Assembly (NCBI GenBank): GCA_002733985.1
Contig: NVXP01000031.1
Span: 4,276-47,616 of the forward strand
Direction of reading: 5' to 3'
DNA from: Fluviicola sp.
GTDB taxonomy: Bacteria; Bacteroidota; Bacteroidia; Flavobacteriales_D; Crocinitomicaceae
DNA: 43,341 bases
Of the stretch, positions 8,939-17,229 are shown piece by piece. The number at the start of each line of letters is the position of its first letter. The first letter of the stretch is position 1. The notes beneath the pieces are model-generated. The model saw nothing but the letters and a program-made list of their open reading frames with translations. It was not told where the DNA came from and did no database searches. Position numbers and translations under genes: made by a program.

Positions 8939-11185
8939 TTAGTACTTCACGACTTTTCGCGTCACTGTTTGCCCATTGGAAAGTTCGGCTGAGATGAAAT
9001 AAACACCAGCTGGATAAATCGAAATATCAATACTCACTTTCTTCAATGAAGTCGTCTCAGCATAAACCAATTGACTTTGGAGATTGATCAGTCGAACCCG
9101 TTCGATCCGCGTGTCATTAGACGAAAGCGTAATCGTACTTTTAGTTGGGTTAGGGTAGACATTCAAGTTCGATTGCTGGATTTCTTGAACTGAAACATTA
9201 CTTGTAGCATCATGCTCATAGCGATAAATCCCTCCTAAGTCTTGTCCAGCATATAATTCAAGATTCCCGTCCGAATCCATATCTGTAACCCAAAACGAAC
9301 TGTATGCTTCCATGTTGATTCCGAGAAAATCATTTGATTCAACCGTAAACGATTGTGAAGGGTCTAAGTTTCCATCAATATCTGTAATGAAATTCGTGCG
9401 CCCCTCTTTGTCACCTAGAAACAAATAAGTTGTGTCGTTGTGAAGAAGAAAATGAGGCGATGCATATCCATCAGGACTGTTGACCGTGTTCACATCAATG
9501 TTACCCAAGAGGGAATTGTGTAATGTGAATTCAGGTGACGTTAAGGTTCCAGTGTTTCGGTAGTAGATCAATTCTCCAGTCTTTGTTCCTATAATTAGGT
9601 CGAGAAGCCCGTCTTTGTTTAGGTCAAAGAGTTGGGGGAAACTAAATACTCCTGTCGAAATAACTTGACCGTTGTTGTCTTGGTAATTTTGAACGGTCGT
9701 AGAAAATACGGATCCCGATCCAGTTGATTGATTCTCCACGTAGACTAAACTTCCATTCTCTACTCCAATCAGCATGTCTTTGTCACCGTCATTATCAAGA
9801 TCACCAAAGGTTGGAACCGAGCGAAGTCCAAAACCCAATGCCGTTAAGTTGAAATAATTGTCATCTACAAAGCTGAAAACTGGATCAGTTAAAGTTCCTG
9901 TATTTTGATAATATGTCCAGCTACTTTCTTTATTGAGGATGGGTTTGTATCGGAAGAAATTGGCCACAATCATATCTTCCAGACCGTCTTCATTGATATC
10001 CGTAAAGATTGGAATGGATCCCAAACCATGATCAATCATTTCGTCTTGTAAGAAATCAGTCTGAGTAAAGATGAAATTTGGCATAGCGTTCGAACCATAA
10101 TTTTTATAAAAATGTACGCTTTTCTCGTTTTCCGAGATGTTTTTAGCATTCCCGCCAACTAGCAAATCCTTGACACCGTCAAAATCGACATCCAAGAAAA
10201 AGGCTGCTGGAAATAAGTGCATATTCGCAGGGGTTGTATTTGAAGGAAAGGCATTGTCCGCACTAATCATTGGTGAATCAGTATTTGGTACAGTTCCTCC
10301 ATTCAATAGCAAGGTCAAGTTGGGAAATGCAACATCTCCCAAAACCAAATCCAAAACTCCAGAATTATCCATGTCTAAGGCTAGTACAGTTGAACCGGAA
10401 TGAAGGGCTCCACTTTTTTCTGGGTTAGCGATCTCTCCTCCAGATTCTGGATTGGTGATGTCTCCTCCAACACATGGCGCATCAGGATCGTTTAAGGTCA
10501 CTGAATTAGTAAGGAGGTCTTCCTTAAATTTCCCCCAACACTCATTTTTTTGCACAAATACAAGGGAATCAGGAATACCATATAGTTCCATGGATTGATT
10601 TTGATGATATTCCAAGTGCTGCCCACCAATGTGAAACGTTAAAACATCGATGTCTCCATCTAAATCAACATCCACAATAGCAGGAATATCTGAGATACTC
10701 ACAAATAGATTTTGTATTCCATTTGGCACGTCCGTATACAACAATTCATTTGCTAATTCCCATTGAAGACCAGAAACGGCATCACCAACATTCCGGTAAA
10801 CCTTAATTCCTCCAATTCCGTAAGTAAAAAGGTCTTTCCTTCCGTCCAAATCATAATCTACCATTGTACAACGATAACGAAGTCCAGGAGGGAAGTGATT
10901 TTTCGCATTATAGAATAATTCATAGTGCTTGTTGCTTCCTACACCTTCTTGGGTGTATACACGAAGATTGTTACTTGATCTATCAAAGAGCAGTAAATCC
11001 AAATCTCCGTCGAAGTCGAAGTCAAAATCTGAAAATTGTGTGTAATTCAATCCACCTCCCCATGCATTCGTCAAGGTGTCATTACCAATTTTCACAGTGA
11101 GATCTTGATTGAACTCAAACTGGAATTGGGCGTTTGATTGTATATGAATAAATAAGAATAAAAGAATAACAATAATAGTGCGCAT
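8939..11185 (-). CDS. FG-GAP/VCBS repeat surface protein with T9SS sorting domain
   Basis: 748 residues with signal peptide MRTIIVILLFLFIHIQSNAQ. The body holds many FG-GAP/VCBS-type calcium-binding loops of the form D-x-D-x-D-G-x-x-D-L: DFDFDGDLDLLLFD, DYDLDGRKDLFTYG, DVDLDGDIDVLTFH, DVDFDGVKDLLVGG, DINEDGLEDMIVAN, DLDNDGDKDMLIGV, DLNKDGLLDLIIGT, DMDSDGNLELYAGQ. These form a beta-propeller. The last 80 residues (NVYPNPTKSTITL ... GVYFISAELSNGQ ... KVVKY) are a type A T9SS sorting domain, so it should cross the outer membrane and be anchored at or released from the surface. No enzymatic domain is visible. It starts 246 bp from the divergent gene at 11432. Function unknown; adhesion or scaffold is typical of such proteins. 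Confidence 0.85.
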   Translation of the reverse strand: MRTIIVILLFLFIHIQSNAQFQFEFNQDLTVKIGNDTLTNAWGGGLNYTQFSDFDFDFDGDLDLLLFDRSSNNLRVYTQEGVGSNKHYELFYNAKNHFPPGLRYRCTMVDYDLDGRKDLFTYGIGGIKVYRNVGDAVSGLQWELANELLYTDVPNGIQNLFVSISDIPAIVDVDLDGDIDVLTFHIGGQHLEYHQNQSMELYGIPDSLVFVQKNECWGKFKEDLLTNSVTLNDPDAPCVGGDITNPESGGEIANPEKSGALHSGSTVLALDMDNSGVLDLVLGDVAFPNLTLLLNGGTVPNTDSPMISADNAFPSNTTPANMHLFPAAFFLDVDFDGVKDLLVGGNAKNISENEKSVHFYKNYGSNAMPNFIFTQTDFLQDEMIDHGLGSIPIFTDINEDGLEDMIVANFFRYKPILNKESSWTYYQNTGTLTDPVFSFVDDNYFNLTALGFGLRSVPTFGDLDNDGDKDMLIGVENGSLVYVENQSTGSGSVFSTTVQNYQDNNGQVISTGVFSFPQLFDLNKDGLLDLIIGTKTGELIYYRNTGTLTSPEFTLHNSLLGNIDVNTVNSPDGYASPHFLLHNDTTYLFLGDKEGRTNFITDIDGNLDPSQSFTVESNDFLGINMEAYSSFWVTDMDSDGNLELYAGQDLGGIYRYEHDATSNVSVQEIQQSNLNVYPNPTKSTITLSSNDTRIERVRLINLQSQLVYAETTSLKKVSIDISIYPAGVYFISAELSNGQTVTRKVVKY

Positions 11186-11431
11186 GAAGATCTATTTATA
11201 TCTAAGACGTGAAGGTAACAAATCTAGTTGGTAAGATATTCATTTTTCACAGGACGTATTTGGAAGATTACGATCGATTTTAAGTGATTCTAAAATAAAC
11301 TTTCATGGAACTATTTGATTTGTTCATTGGATGTGTGGTTACATTCATTTCGGGAAATATTAGGTGATTTGGATGCGTCTAAAGCGGACAGAATAACTAA
11401 TATGCGCCAGAATTAGAATAAATACTCCCTT

Positions 11432-12619
11432 ATGACTTCGACTTTACCTTCCTTCCTTATTATTGCGTTCTCTATTTTTCTCCCAGCATCATTATTTGGA
11501 TGTCACTTGGTTACGTTAACTGAAACCGCGGTAGTAAATAATGGAAATGGAACGTACTCATATACATTTGATGTTTGCGTTGGAACTGAGGATACTTATG
11601 GTTTTTATTTAAGTTTTACTGGTGCAAATTTAATTTCTAATACAGCTTCAGCTACTGGTCCAACTACAGGAAATACAATTTTCGCGTCTGTTCCTGCTAT
11701 TTCGGGAACTGGTGATATTGAATACGGTGACTGGGATAATTCTTTGGGGACCATATTTTCAGGGATTAACAATGATTGTGTTTCGTTGACATTTACATTT
11801 GACGGTCCCATCTCTGACGCAACACTGGGGGGCACGCAACTTTCCTTTCTTCCACCTTTGGGGTGCGCAGCTATTACCGTTCCTACAACAAGTTGTTTTA
11901 TCGGTACATATACCCTTTCAATCACGACAGATGACTTCGGTGGAGAATCTACATGGGAGTTCGTTGATCAGTTTACTGGTTTGACTGAATCAAGTGGTGG
12001 ACCTTATGCGAGTAATTCTACGTTTACGGAAGTAATTTGTTTGCCAAGTGGGTGCTATAATTTTGTGATGTTAGATGCATTCGGAGATGGAATCTGTTGC
12101 GCTGAAGGTGCTGGATCTTATAGCGTTTTGGATAATACATCGACCGTTGTGGCGTCAGGTGGATCGTTTACATTTAGTGAAACTACTGTTCTCCCTTGTG
12201 TCGTTTTGGCAATTGACTTGGCAAGTTTTGATGTAAGAACACAGGACAGGGTTAATATTATTGAGTGGAATGTAGCTTCTCAAGAAGATAATGATTATTT
12301 CAGAATTGAACGAAGCGAAAACCTTCAAGATTGGTCGTTGGTTGAGACAGTTGGTGGAGTAGGAACGACCAATGAAGAATTCAGTTATTTAGTTCGAGAC
12401 ATTGGTTTCAATCAAAGGATTAATTATTATAGACTTGTTCAAGTTGATTTTGATGGGACGGCAGAAACATTTGCCCCTAAATCAATCGATAATACGATGT
12501 TTGGAAAAGCAATTATCCGCAAAACAAATTATCTCGGACAAATCGTGGATAATTCGTATTCAGGACTGGTGATTGAATTTTATTCAGATGGATCTTTTAA
12601 GCGGAACTACCAACAGTAG
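11432..12619 (+). CDS. Secreted protein with fibronectin-like C-terminal module and non-classical C-terminus
   Basis: 395 residues. The N-terminal hydrophobic segment (residues 6-22, FLIIAFSIFLPASLFG) precedes CHLVTL, so it is secreted and may even be a lipoprotein (LFGC is a weak lipobox). Residues 24-140 are Thr/Gly-rich beta structure; 150-250 contain YTLSITTDDFGGESTWEF and CYNFVMLDAFGDGICC, a pattern seen in secreted Bacteroidota proteins. Residues about 260-350 (LASFDVRTQDRVNIIEW..DYFRIERSENLQDW..YYRLVQVDFDGT) are the immunoglobulin/Fn3-like module that usually precedes a T9SS sorting domain. A PNP-type sorting domain does not follow; the end reads LGQIVDNSYSGLVIEFYSDGS, which looks like the alternative short tail found in some flavobacterial secreted proteins (from memory). 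Function unknown. Confidence 0.7.
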   Translation: MTSTLPSFLIIAFSIFLPASLFGCHLVTLTETAVVNNGNGTYSYTFDVCVGTEDTYGFYLSFTGANLISNTASATGPTTGNTIFASVPAISGTGDIEYGDWDNSLGTIFSGINNDCVSLTFTFDGPISDATLGGTQLSFLPPLGCAAITVPTTSCFIGTYTLSITTDDFGGESTWEFVDQFTGLTESSGGPYASNSTFTEVICLPSGCYNFVMLDAFGDGICCAEGAGSYSVLDNTSTVVASGGSFTFSETTVLPCVVLAIDLASFDVRTQDRVNIIEWNVASQEDNDYFRIERSENLQDWSLVETVGGVGTTNEEFSYLVRDIGFNQRINYYRLVQVDFDGTAETFAPKSIDNTMFGKAIIRKTNYLGQIVDNSYSGLVIEFYSDGSFKRNYQQ

Positions 12620-12653
12620 ACATAGGATTTCAAGTGTCTGATAAGAACTGATT

Positions 12654-12683
12654 TTTGTTTCATGTCAATCGGAAGTACATTTG
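12654..12683 (+). promoter_or_regulatory. Promoter of the SGNH hydrolase gene
   Basis: TTTG at 12654-12657, 18 bp spacer, then TACATTTG at 12676-12683. This is an exact match to the Bacteroidota -33/-7 pattern (TTTG, TAnnTTTG). It predicts a transcript beginning near 12690, about 10 nt before the ATG at 12700, and therefore supports that start over the upstream ATG at 12655. Confidence 0.55.
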
Positions 12684-12699
12684 GCCAATAATCAATACT

Positions 12700-13941
12700 A
12701 TGAAACAAATTATCCTCATTTTTGCGCTTGCTTCTCTGTCTTTCCATTCGAAAGCGCAAGACAGTGTATCCATTCTTTTTATTGGAAACAGCTATACTGG
12801 CTATAATTCGTTGCCAACAATTGTGAATGATATCGCAATCTCTTTGGGAGATCAGGTAACATTCGATTCACATACTCCAGGTGGACAGACGTTTTTCAGT
12901 CATGCTACAAACGTGACTGCTAACAATAAAATTAAGTCTCAACCATGGGATTTTGTTGTGTTACAAGCGCAAAGCCAAGAACCAGCATTTTCTGATGCAC
13001 AAGTAAACTCACAGACTTTGCCTTTTGCTATTCAATTGGCAGATTCAATTTACGCGAATAATTTTTGTTCAGAAGCCTTGTTTTTCATGACATGGGGACG
13101 AGAAAATGGAGATCCACAATGGGCACCGATTTCAACCTTTGATGGAATGAACGGTCGATTGAGAAATGCGTACATGCGCTTTGCAGATTCTGTTGATGGA
13201 GCCGTTTCACCTGTAGGGTCAGCTTGGAAGAATATTCGAGACACGTATCCTTCTATTAATTTATACGCAGGCGATGGATCTCATCCTAGTTACGCAGGAT
13301 CATATTTAGCAGCTTGTACATTCTATGCATCCACATTCAGAAAATCACCTGTTGGAGCTTCGTTTATTGGAACACTTGATCCAGTTACAGCAGAGAGATT
13401 GCAGATTGCTGCTGCTACAACCGTATTAGATAGTTTGGAGCAATGGAACCTTCGTCCGATATCTGAGCACACGCAAGCTGAATTTTCATCTTCTGTTGTT
13501 GGGTTGATGGCAAATTTCACAAATATGAGTACGAAGGCGACGAACTATATCTGGGATTTTGGAGATGGATCACCAATAAGTACGGATGAAAATCCTTCTT
13601 ATACATATGCCGCAGATGGGACTTATTCTGTTCAGTTAATTGCTGAAAGTCCATGCGATTCAGACACTATCTTTTCCGAGATCACGATTGGATCAATAGG
13701 TTTGAATGAACTTGATCTGAAAATTCAGGTTGCTTCGTTTGGAAATGGAGAATTTGAGTTGACTACACAATCGAATTTACTAGGTGTATCCGTTCGAGAC
13801 GCTAGTGGAAAGTTGATGTCAGCAAATGTTGATATGAATGCTACAACAGCACGTGTGAATCTTTCAGAATTATCTACAGGTGTTTATTTTGTTTCTGTAA
13901 GAACAGAAAAAGGACATTCTACCTTGAGATTACTTCGTTAG
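12700..13941 (+). CDS. SGNH/GDSL-like hydrolase with PKD domain and T9SS sorting domain
   Basis: 413 residues from the ATG at 12700 (the in-frame ATG at 12655 would lie inside the predicted promoter). Signal peptide MKQIILIFALASLSFHSKAQ. Residues about 22-230 resemble an SGNH hydrolase: ILFIGNSYTGYNSLP carries the block I nucleophile Ser (about 31), PGGQTFFSH and WDFVVLQAQS follow, and DGSHPSYAGSYLAACTFY at about 190 carries the D-x-x-H dyad. Residues about 255-330 are a PKD domain (ATNYIWDFGDGS..NPSYTYAADGTYSV). The end, LSTGVYFVSVRTEKGHSTLRLLR, is a T9SS sorting domain, with a weak N-terminal motif. A secreted esterase or carbohydrate deacetylase is likely; substrate unknown. It begins 80 bp after the previous plus-strand gene but has its own promoter. 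Confidence 0.8.
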   Translation: MKQIILIFALASLSFHSKAQDSVSILFIGNSYTGYNSLPTIVNDIAISLGDQVTFDSHTPGGQTFFSHATNVTANNKIKSQPWDFVVLQAQSQEPAFSDAQVNSQTLPFAIQLADSIYANNFCSEALFFMTWGRENGDPQWAPISTFDGMNGRLRNAYMRFADSVDGAVSPVGSAWKNIRDTYPSINLYAGDGSHPSYAGSYLAACTFYASTFRKSPVGASFIGTLDPVTAERLQIAAATTVLDSLEQWNLRPISEHTQAEFSSSVVGLMANFTNMSTKATNYIWDFGDGSPISTDENPSYTYAADGTYSVQLIAESPCDSDTIFSEITIGSIGLNELDLKIQVASFGNGEFELTTQSNLLGVSVRDASGKLMSANVDMNATTARVNLSELSTGVYFVSVRTEKGHSTLRLLR

Positions 13942-13971
13942 TCACAAGAAACCTTCTTAACAAATATTCTA

Positions 13972-13985
13972 TTAACGTACGTTAA
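13972..13985. promoter_or_regulatory. 14-bp perfect palindrome upstream of creD
   Basis: TTAACGTACGTTAA is a perfect palindrome 68 bp before the creD start and 31 bp after the preceding stop. No T-run follows, so it is less likely to be a terminator than a protein-binding site. The creD leader also has a short inverted repeat GGTTTA/TAAACC (14014-14038). The bound protein is unknown. Confidence 0.35.
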
Positions 13986-14052
13986 AAGATAGTGATGCAA
14001 TCAAATGTGGTTGGGTTTATCGCGTTCCGTGGTAAACCAATAACAACCAATT

Positions 14053-15369
14053 ATGAAAGTAGCATTCGAAAACATCCTTGTGAAGATAAGTTTCATCGTT
14101 ATCCTCATTTTATTACTGATCATACCAACCTTCATGGTGGAACAATTGATCACGGAACGGAACCAGCGCCAGAAAGAATCTGTCCAAGAAGTCAGCGATA
14201 AACATGCCCAGGCTCAACAAATATCTGGACCTGTCCTGACAATTCCCTATGCTATTCCCAGAGAAGATGGTAAGGGAACTAGAGTGAGTGGATTGTTTCA
14301 TGTTCTTCCCGAAAAATTGAATATTTCAGGAGAACTGAATCCGGAAAAGCGAAAGCGAGGAATGTATGAAACAGTAGTGTATGGTTCTTCAGTTCATATA
14401 GATGGTTGGTTTGATCACATCGATCTACAAGGATCAAATTTGAAACAGGAGAATTTGCAATTATCAAAGGCCTATTTAACGATTGGCGTGTCGGATTTGA
14501 AAGGAGTTACGAAGCAAGTTTCCATCAAGATGAACGATCAATCGTATATGTTTCAACCGGGTGTGTTATCGTCAGAAGTGATCGATCACGGTTTACACGC
14601 TTATTGCAAGCTTGATTCCACATTGAGTAAGCAACAATTTGAATTTGATTTGGAACTGAATGGAACGCACTATTTACGTTTTGTGCCGATTGGAAAGGAA
14701 ACAAGTGTTAAGCTGACTTCATCCTGGAAGGATCCAAGTTTTAGTGGCAATTTTTTACCGAGCACACGGAAAATTACAAAAGACGGATTCATAGCAAAAT
14801 GGAATGTATTGAGCATGAATCGAAATTTCCCTCAAAGTTGGACTGGAGATCGTTACAACATTGATAGCGCAGGATTTGGCGTGGACCTTGATCTGGGTGT
14901 TGATGTGTACCAGAAAACCATGCGCGTAGCGAAATACGCGATTCTATTTGTTGCGTTAACCTTCCTCGTCTTTTTCTTTGTTGAAATAATGAATCGAATC
15001 TTGATTCATCCAATTCAATATACGCTAGTTGGAATTTCCTTGGTTATTTTCTACGTTCTTCTGCTTGCATTCAGTGAGCAAGTTGATTTTGGATGGGCAT
15101 ATTTTATTGCGGCTACAATGACGATTTCACTCGTCTGCTTGTATGCAAAGAATCTACTTAAATCGTGGTCGTTAGTTGGACTTCTCGGTGCCATCCTGAC
15201 CTTACTTTATGTATTCATATTTATCATTATCCAATTGCAGGATTATGCATTGCTCTTTGGAAGTATCGGAATCTTCTTGATTTTGGCAATCACAATGTTC
15301 TTCTCACGAAAAATTGATTGGTTCCAAGCTGATGAGAAGGGGGTGAAAGTGATTGAGGAAATAGAGTAG
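14053..15369 (+). CDS. creD: CreD-like inner membrane protein
   Basis: 438 residues. An N-terminal membrane segment (about 12-30, ISFIVILILLLIIPTFMV) precedes a periplasmic beta-rich domain (about 35-295). Five or six membrane helices close the protein. The C-terminal signature QDYALLFGSIGIFLILAITMFFSRKIDW matches the CreD (inner membrane protein YcfL/CreD, PF06123) ending. E. coli CreD is linked to envelope integrity and beta-lactam/colicin response; its biochemical activity is unknown. Bacteroidota copies are often next to a small regulator gene, but none is here; only a palindrome at 13972-13985 marks the promoter region. Its end faces the nitroreductase gene across a shared terminator. 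Confidence 0.88.
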   Translation: MKVAFENILVKISFIVILILLLIIPTFMVEQLITERNQRQKESVQEVSDKHAQAQQISGPVLTIPYAIPREDGKGTRVSGLFHVLPEKLNISGELNPEKRKRGMYETVVYGSSVHIDGWFDHIDLQGSNLKQENLQLSKAYLTIGVSDLKGVTKQVSIKMNDQSYMFQPGVLSSEVIDHGLHAYCKLDSTLSKQQFEFDLELNGTHYLRFVPIGKETSVKLTSSWKDPSFSGNFLPSTRKITKDGFIAKWNVLSMNRNFPQSWTGDRYNIDSAGFGVDLDLGVDVYQKTMRVAKYAILFVALTFLVFFFVEIMNRILIHPIQYTLVGISLVIFYVLLLAFSEQVDFGWAYFIAATMTISLVCLYAKNLLKSWSLVGLLGAILTLLYVFIFIIIQLQDYALLFGSIGIFLILAITMFFSRKIDWFQADEKGVKVIEEIE

Positions 15370-15375
15370 TAGTAT

Positions 15376-15420
15376 AAACACCCAGACAATCCGATACGTA
15401 TCGGAATCGTCTGGGTGTTT
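15376..15420. terminator. Bidirectional hairpin terminator between creD and the nitroreductase gene
   Basis: Arms AAACACCCAGAC (15376-15387) and GTCTGGGTGTTT (15409-15420) are perfectly complementary. The inner part contains the palindrome CCGATACGTATCGG (15391-15404), which extends the stem. A/T-rich ends on both sides fit intrinsic termination of both convergent genes. The same CCGATA-nn-TATCGG core recurs in the ndk terminator. Confidence 0.85.
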
Positions 15421-15434
15421 TAGTATCTGTGTTT

Positions 15435-16067
15435 TTAAATCGTTTCGAAAAGCACGTCGTTTGATTTACGAACCTTCGGGTAATGTTGATGTTCATCTTC
15501 TTCGTGACGGTAACCAAGTGCCAATACCAAAGTCGGTTTAAGATTCTTTGCACTTAAACCAAGAATTTCATCGTATGCCGCTGGATCAAAACCTTCCATT
15601 GGAGTGGAATCAACTCTGAGCGTAGCACATGTATGTAAAACCTGTCCCAATGCAATGTACGTTTGCTTGCTGGACCAGAGTTCTTTCTGTTCAGCAGAGA
15701 AACTAGTAATTGCGCCTTTGATGTAATCACCGAATGGAGCTGTTTCTTCAATTGAAATTTCCCGTATGGCAGAAACATCTTGCATATAAGCGTCAACGTG
15801 GTCGTTGTTAATATCAATGTAAGAACACATAATAATGATGTGCGAAGCTTCGGTGATTTGTGCTTGTCCCCAAGAAGCTGGTTTTAATAGTTCTCGGACC
15901 TCCGGGTTTTCAACGATAAGGAATTTCATGGATTGCAAACCGAATGACGTAGCTGTAAGGCGAAGTGATTCTTTAATTGTGGCGAGATCATTGTCCGAAA
16001 TTTTCTTAGTTGTATCGAATTTTTTGGTGGCATAACGCCAGTTGAGGTCTTGAATAATTTGGTTCAT
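15435..16067 (-). CDS. NAD(P)H-dependent oxidoreductase, nitroreductase family (NfsB-like)
   Basis: 210 residues. The opening DLNWRYATKKFD is the nitroreductase FMN-phosphate-binding start (R-x-S/A-x-R/K-x-F). SLRLTATSFGLQSMKFLIVENPEVR is the typical flavin/substrate region. The C-terminal ALGYRHEEDEHQHYPKVR resembles the conserved GYR..D..a..pKvR ending of NfsB-like enzymes. Known family role: FMN-dependent two-electron reduction of nitroaromatics, quinones or other electrophiles in the cytosol. It is the second gene of an operon after pirin (17 bp gap), which points to an electrophile or redox stress response. A possible operator lies at the operon promoter near 16862-16881. Confidence 0.85.
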   Translation of the reverse strand: MNQIIQDLNWRYATKKFDTTKKISDNDLATIKESLRLTATSFGLQSMKFLIVENPEVRELLKPASWGQAQITEASHIIIMCSYIDINNDHVDAYMQDVSAIREISIEETAPFGDYIKGAITSFSAEQKELWSSKQTYIALGQVLHTCATLRVDSTPMEGFDPAAYDEILGLSAKNLKPTLVLALGYRHEEDEHQHYPKVRKSNDVLFETI

Positions 16068-16084
16068 GTTGTATCTATTTCTAA

Positions 16085-16804
16085 TTAGAATGTCATTGGA
16101 ATTTCCAAGACAATGAATTGACTGTTTTTTGTTGCGTCAAAAGTAAGTTTTTCTGCGTCGACAATGCTCATTGCATCTCGATCGTTTAGTTCGTTTGAAA
16201 GAATGGATAGGCTTCCGTCAATGATCATGACGTATATCCCGTTGTTGCTGTTTTTAGGAATGTAATCAATTGATTTGCCTGCTTCCAGACTCGCCATATG
16301 AATATAAGCATCTTGGTGAATCCATGTTCCTTCGTCGTCTTTATTTGGACTAACGAGTTGAGTGAATTTGTTTTTGTGAGAGAGCGGGTCAATCTTGATT
16401 TGATCGTATCGAGGTTCAACATTGCGCTGATTCGGAATGATCCAGATTTGGAATATTTTCAGTTCTTCATCTTGGTTTCCGTTGAACTCACTGTGGGTAA
16501 CGCCAGTACCTGCGCTCATCACTTGTACTTCACCAGCTGGAATTTCACCTTTGTTTCCCATGCTGTCTTGGTGATGTACAGCTCCCGAAAGTGGAATGGT
16601 AATTATTTCCATGTTGTCATGTGGGTGAGTAGGGAAGCCCATTCCTGGAGCGACAATATCGTCATTCAATACGCGCAATGCTCCAAAATTCATCCTGTCG
16701 GGATTGTACCAGCTTCCAAAACTGAAAGAATGATTTGCCTTTAACCAACCGTGATCTGCGTGACCGCGATCGGATGCTCTATAAATTGTGGGTTGTGTTG
16801 TCAT
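16085..16804 (-). CDS. Pirin family protein (YhhW-like)
   Basis: 239 residues from the ATG at 16804. I prefer it to the in-frame ATG at 16831 because pirins start about ten residues before the RGHADHGWLKANHSFSF motif and because the latter ATG sits only about 5 nt from the predicted transcript start. Bicupin signature: SFGSWYNPDRMNFGALRVLNDD, then GFPTHPHDNMEIITIPLSGAVHHQDSMGN with the metal-binding His/His/Glu set, and VQVMSAGTGVTHSEFNGN supplying another His/Glu. E. coli YhhW has quercetinase activity; other pirins act as redox-sensing regulators. First gene of an operon with the nitroreductase. Confidence 0.88.
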   Translation of the reverse strand: MTTQPTIYRASDRGHADHGWLKANHSFSFGSWYNPDRMNFGALRVLNDDIVAPGMGFPTHPHDNMEIITIPLSGAVHHQDSMGNKGEIPAGEVQVMSAGTGVTHSEFNGNQDEELKIFQIWIIPNQRNVEPRYDQIKIDPLSHKNKFTQLVSPNKDDEGTWIHQDAYIHMASLEAGKSIDYIPKNSNNGIYVMIIDGSLSILSNELNDRDAMSIVDAEKLTFDATKNSQFIVLEIPMTF

Positions 16805-16842
16805 AACTCTGTTTTCTAGATGATTTTTCATCCTTGTTGGGA

Positions 16843-16850
16843 CAAATGTA
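16843..16850 (-). promoter_or_regulatory. -7 box of the pirin-nitroreductase operon
   Basis: On the minus strand the sequence is TACATTTG, an exact TAnnTTTG match, about 39 bp before the chosen start codon. No TTTG is found at the expected -33 position; that position is occupied by the palindrome at 16862-16881. Confidence 0.5.
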
Positions 16851-16861
16851 CATAAAAGTAA

Positions 16862-16881
16862 TTACCTAGGTAGGTATATTG
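16862..16881. promoter_or_regulatory. Candidate operator over the -33 region of the pirin operon
   Basis: The centre TACCTAGGTA (16863-16872) is a perfect palindrome; extended about a CT/AG centre it reads as an imperfect dyad with TACCTACCT on the minus strand. Direct TACCTA/AGGTAGGT spacing like this is seen at TetR- or MarR-type operators (general knowledge). Its position over -33 would fit repression. No regulator gene is adjacent. Confidence 0.4.
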
Positions 16882-17072
16882 AAATTATTTTGAATTTTTA
16901 GGATTCACGCTAGGGCGGAGGGTGATAGCTCCAGACGAAAACGGAGAGTGATGCTTTGATTGACATGCACTGCGTTAACTGAAGTGGCTGTGTTGGGAAT
17001 TAGTAGAACTGATGTTTTGTCTGGACTAAAGCCAGTAGACCGTTAAAGCGCCCAAAAGAAATGTTTAGTAGA
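16882..17072. other. Gene-free stretch between the pirin promoter and the tandem repeat
   Basis: No reading frame with coding character in either direction. The text (for example GCTAGGGCGGAGGGTGATAG at 16910-16929) looks like dispersed, degenerate intergenic repeat material common in Bacteroidota, but I cannot prove copies elsewhere from this window. Confidence 0.3.
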
Positions 17073-17150
17073 GGAGTGCTGGAGTGCTGGATTGTTAGAT
17101 CATTGGATTACTGGATTACTGGATTACTGGATTACTGGATTACTGGATTT
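17073..17150. repeat. 8-bp tandem repeat, GGATTACT type
   Basis: Units in strict 8-bp register from 17073: GGAGTGCT twice, GGATTGTT, AGATCATT, five exact GGATTACT (17105-17144), then GGATTT. So an array of nearly ten units with a perfect core of five. The unit length is not a multiple of three and no gene crosses it. It lies 80 bp downstream of the TPM gene stop on the minus strand. Confidence 0.9.
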
Positions 17151-17182
17151 GCTTGATCTTCGAAGAGTTTATACATCTAAAA

Positions 17183-17226
17183 ATCTAACGCAAAGCGTCC
17201 AACAATCCAAACGCGAAGCGTTCCAA
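17183..17226. repeat. Inverted match to the tandem-repeat flank, with GC-palindromic stretch
   Basis: ATCTAAC (17183-17189) and TCCAACAATCCA (17198-17209) are complementary to GTTAGAT (17093-17100 region) and TGGATTGTTAGA (17088-17099). AACGCGAAGCGTT (17210-17222) is a near-palindrome. Together with the array they could fold into a large imperfect hairpin at the end of the TPM/LemA operon. Confidence 0.45.
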
Positions 17227-17229
17227 TAA

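Noticed and set aside
12655-12699. Upstream ATG of the SGNH hydrolase (adds 15 residues)
   Set aside because: It overlaps the predicted promoter and would bury the signal peptide.
16298-16744. 148-codon frame opposite pirin
   Set aside because: It is the antisense shadow of an obviously coding minus-strand gene; no motif.
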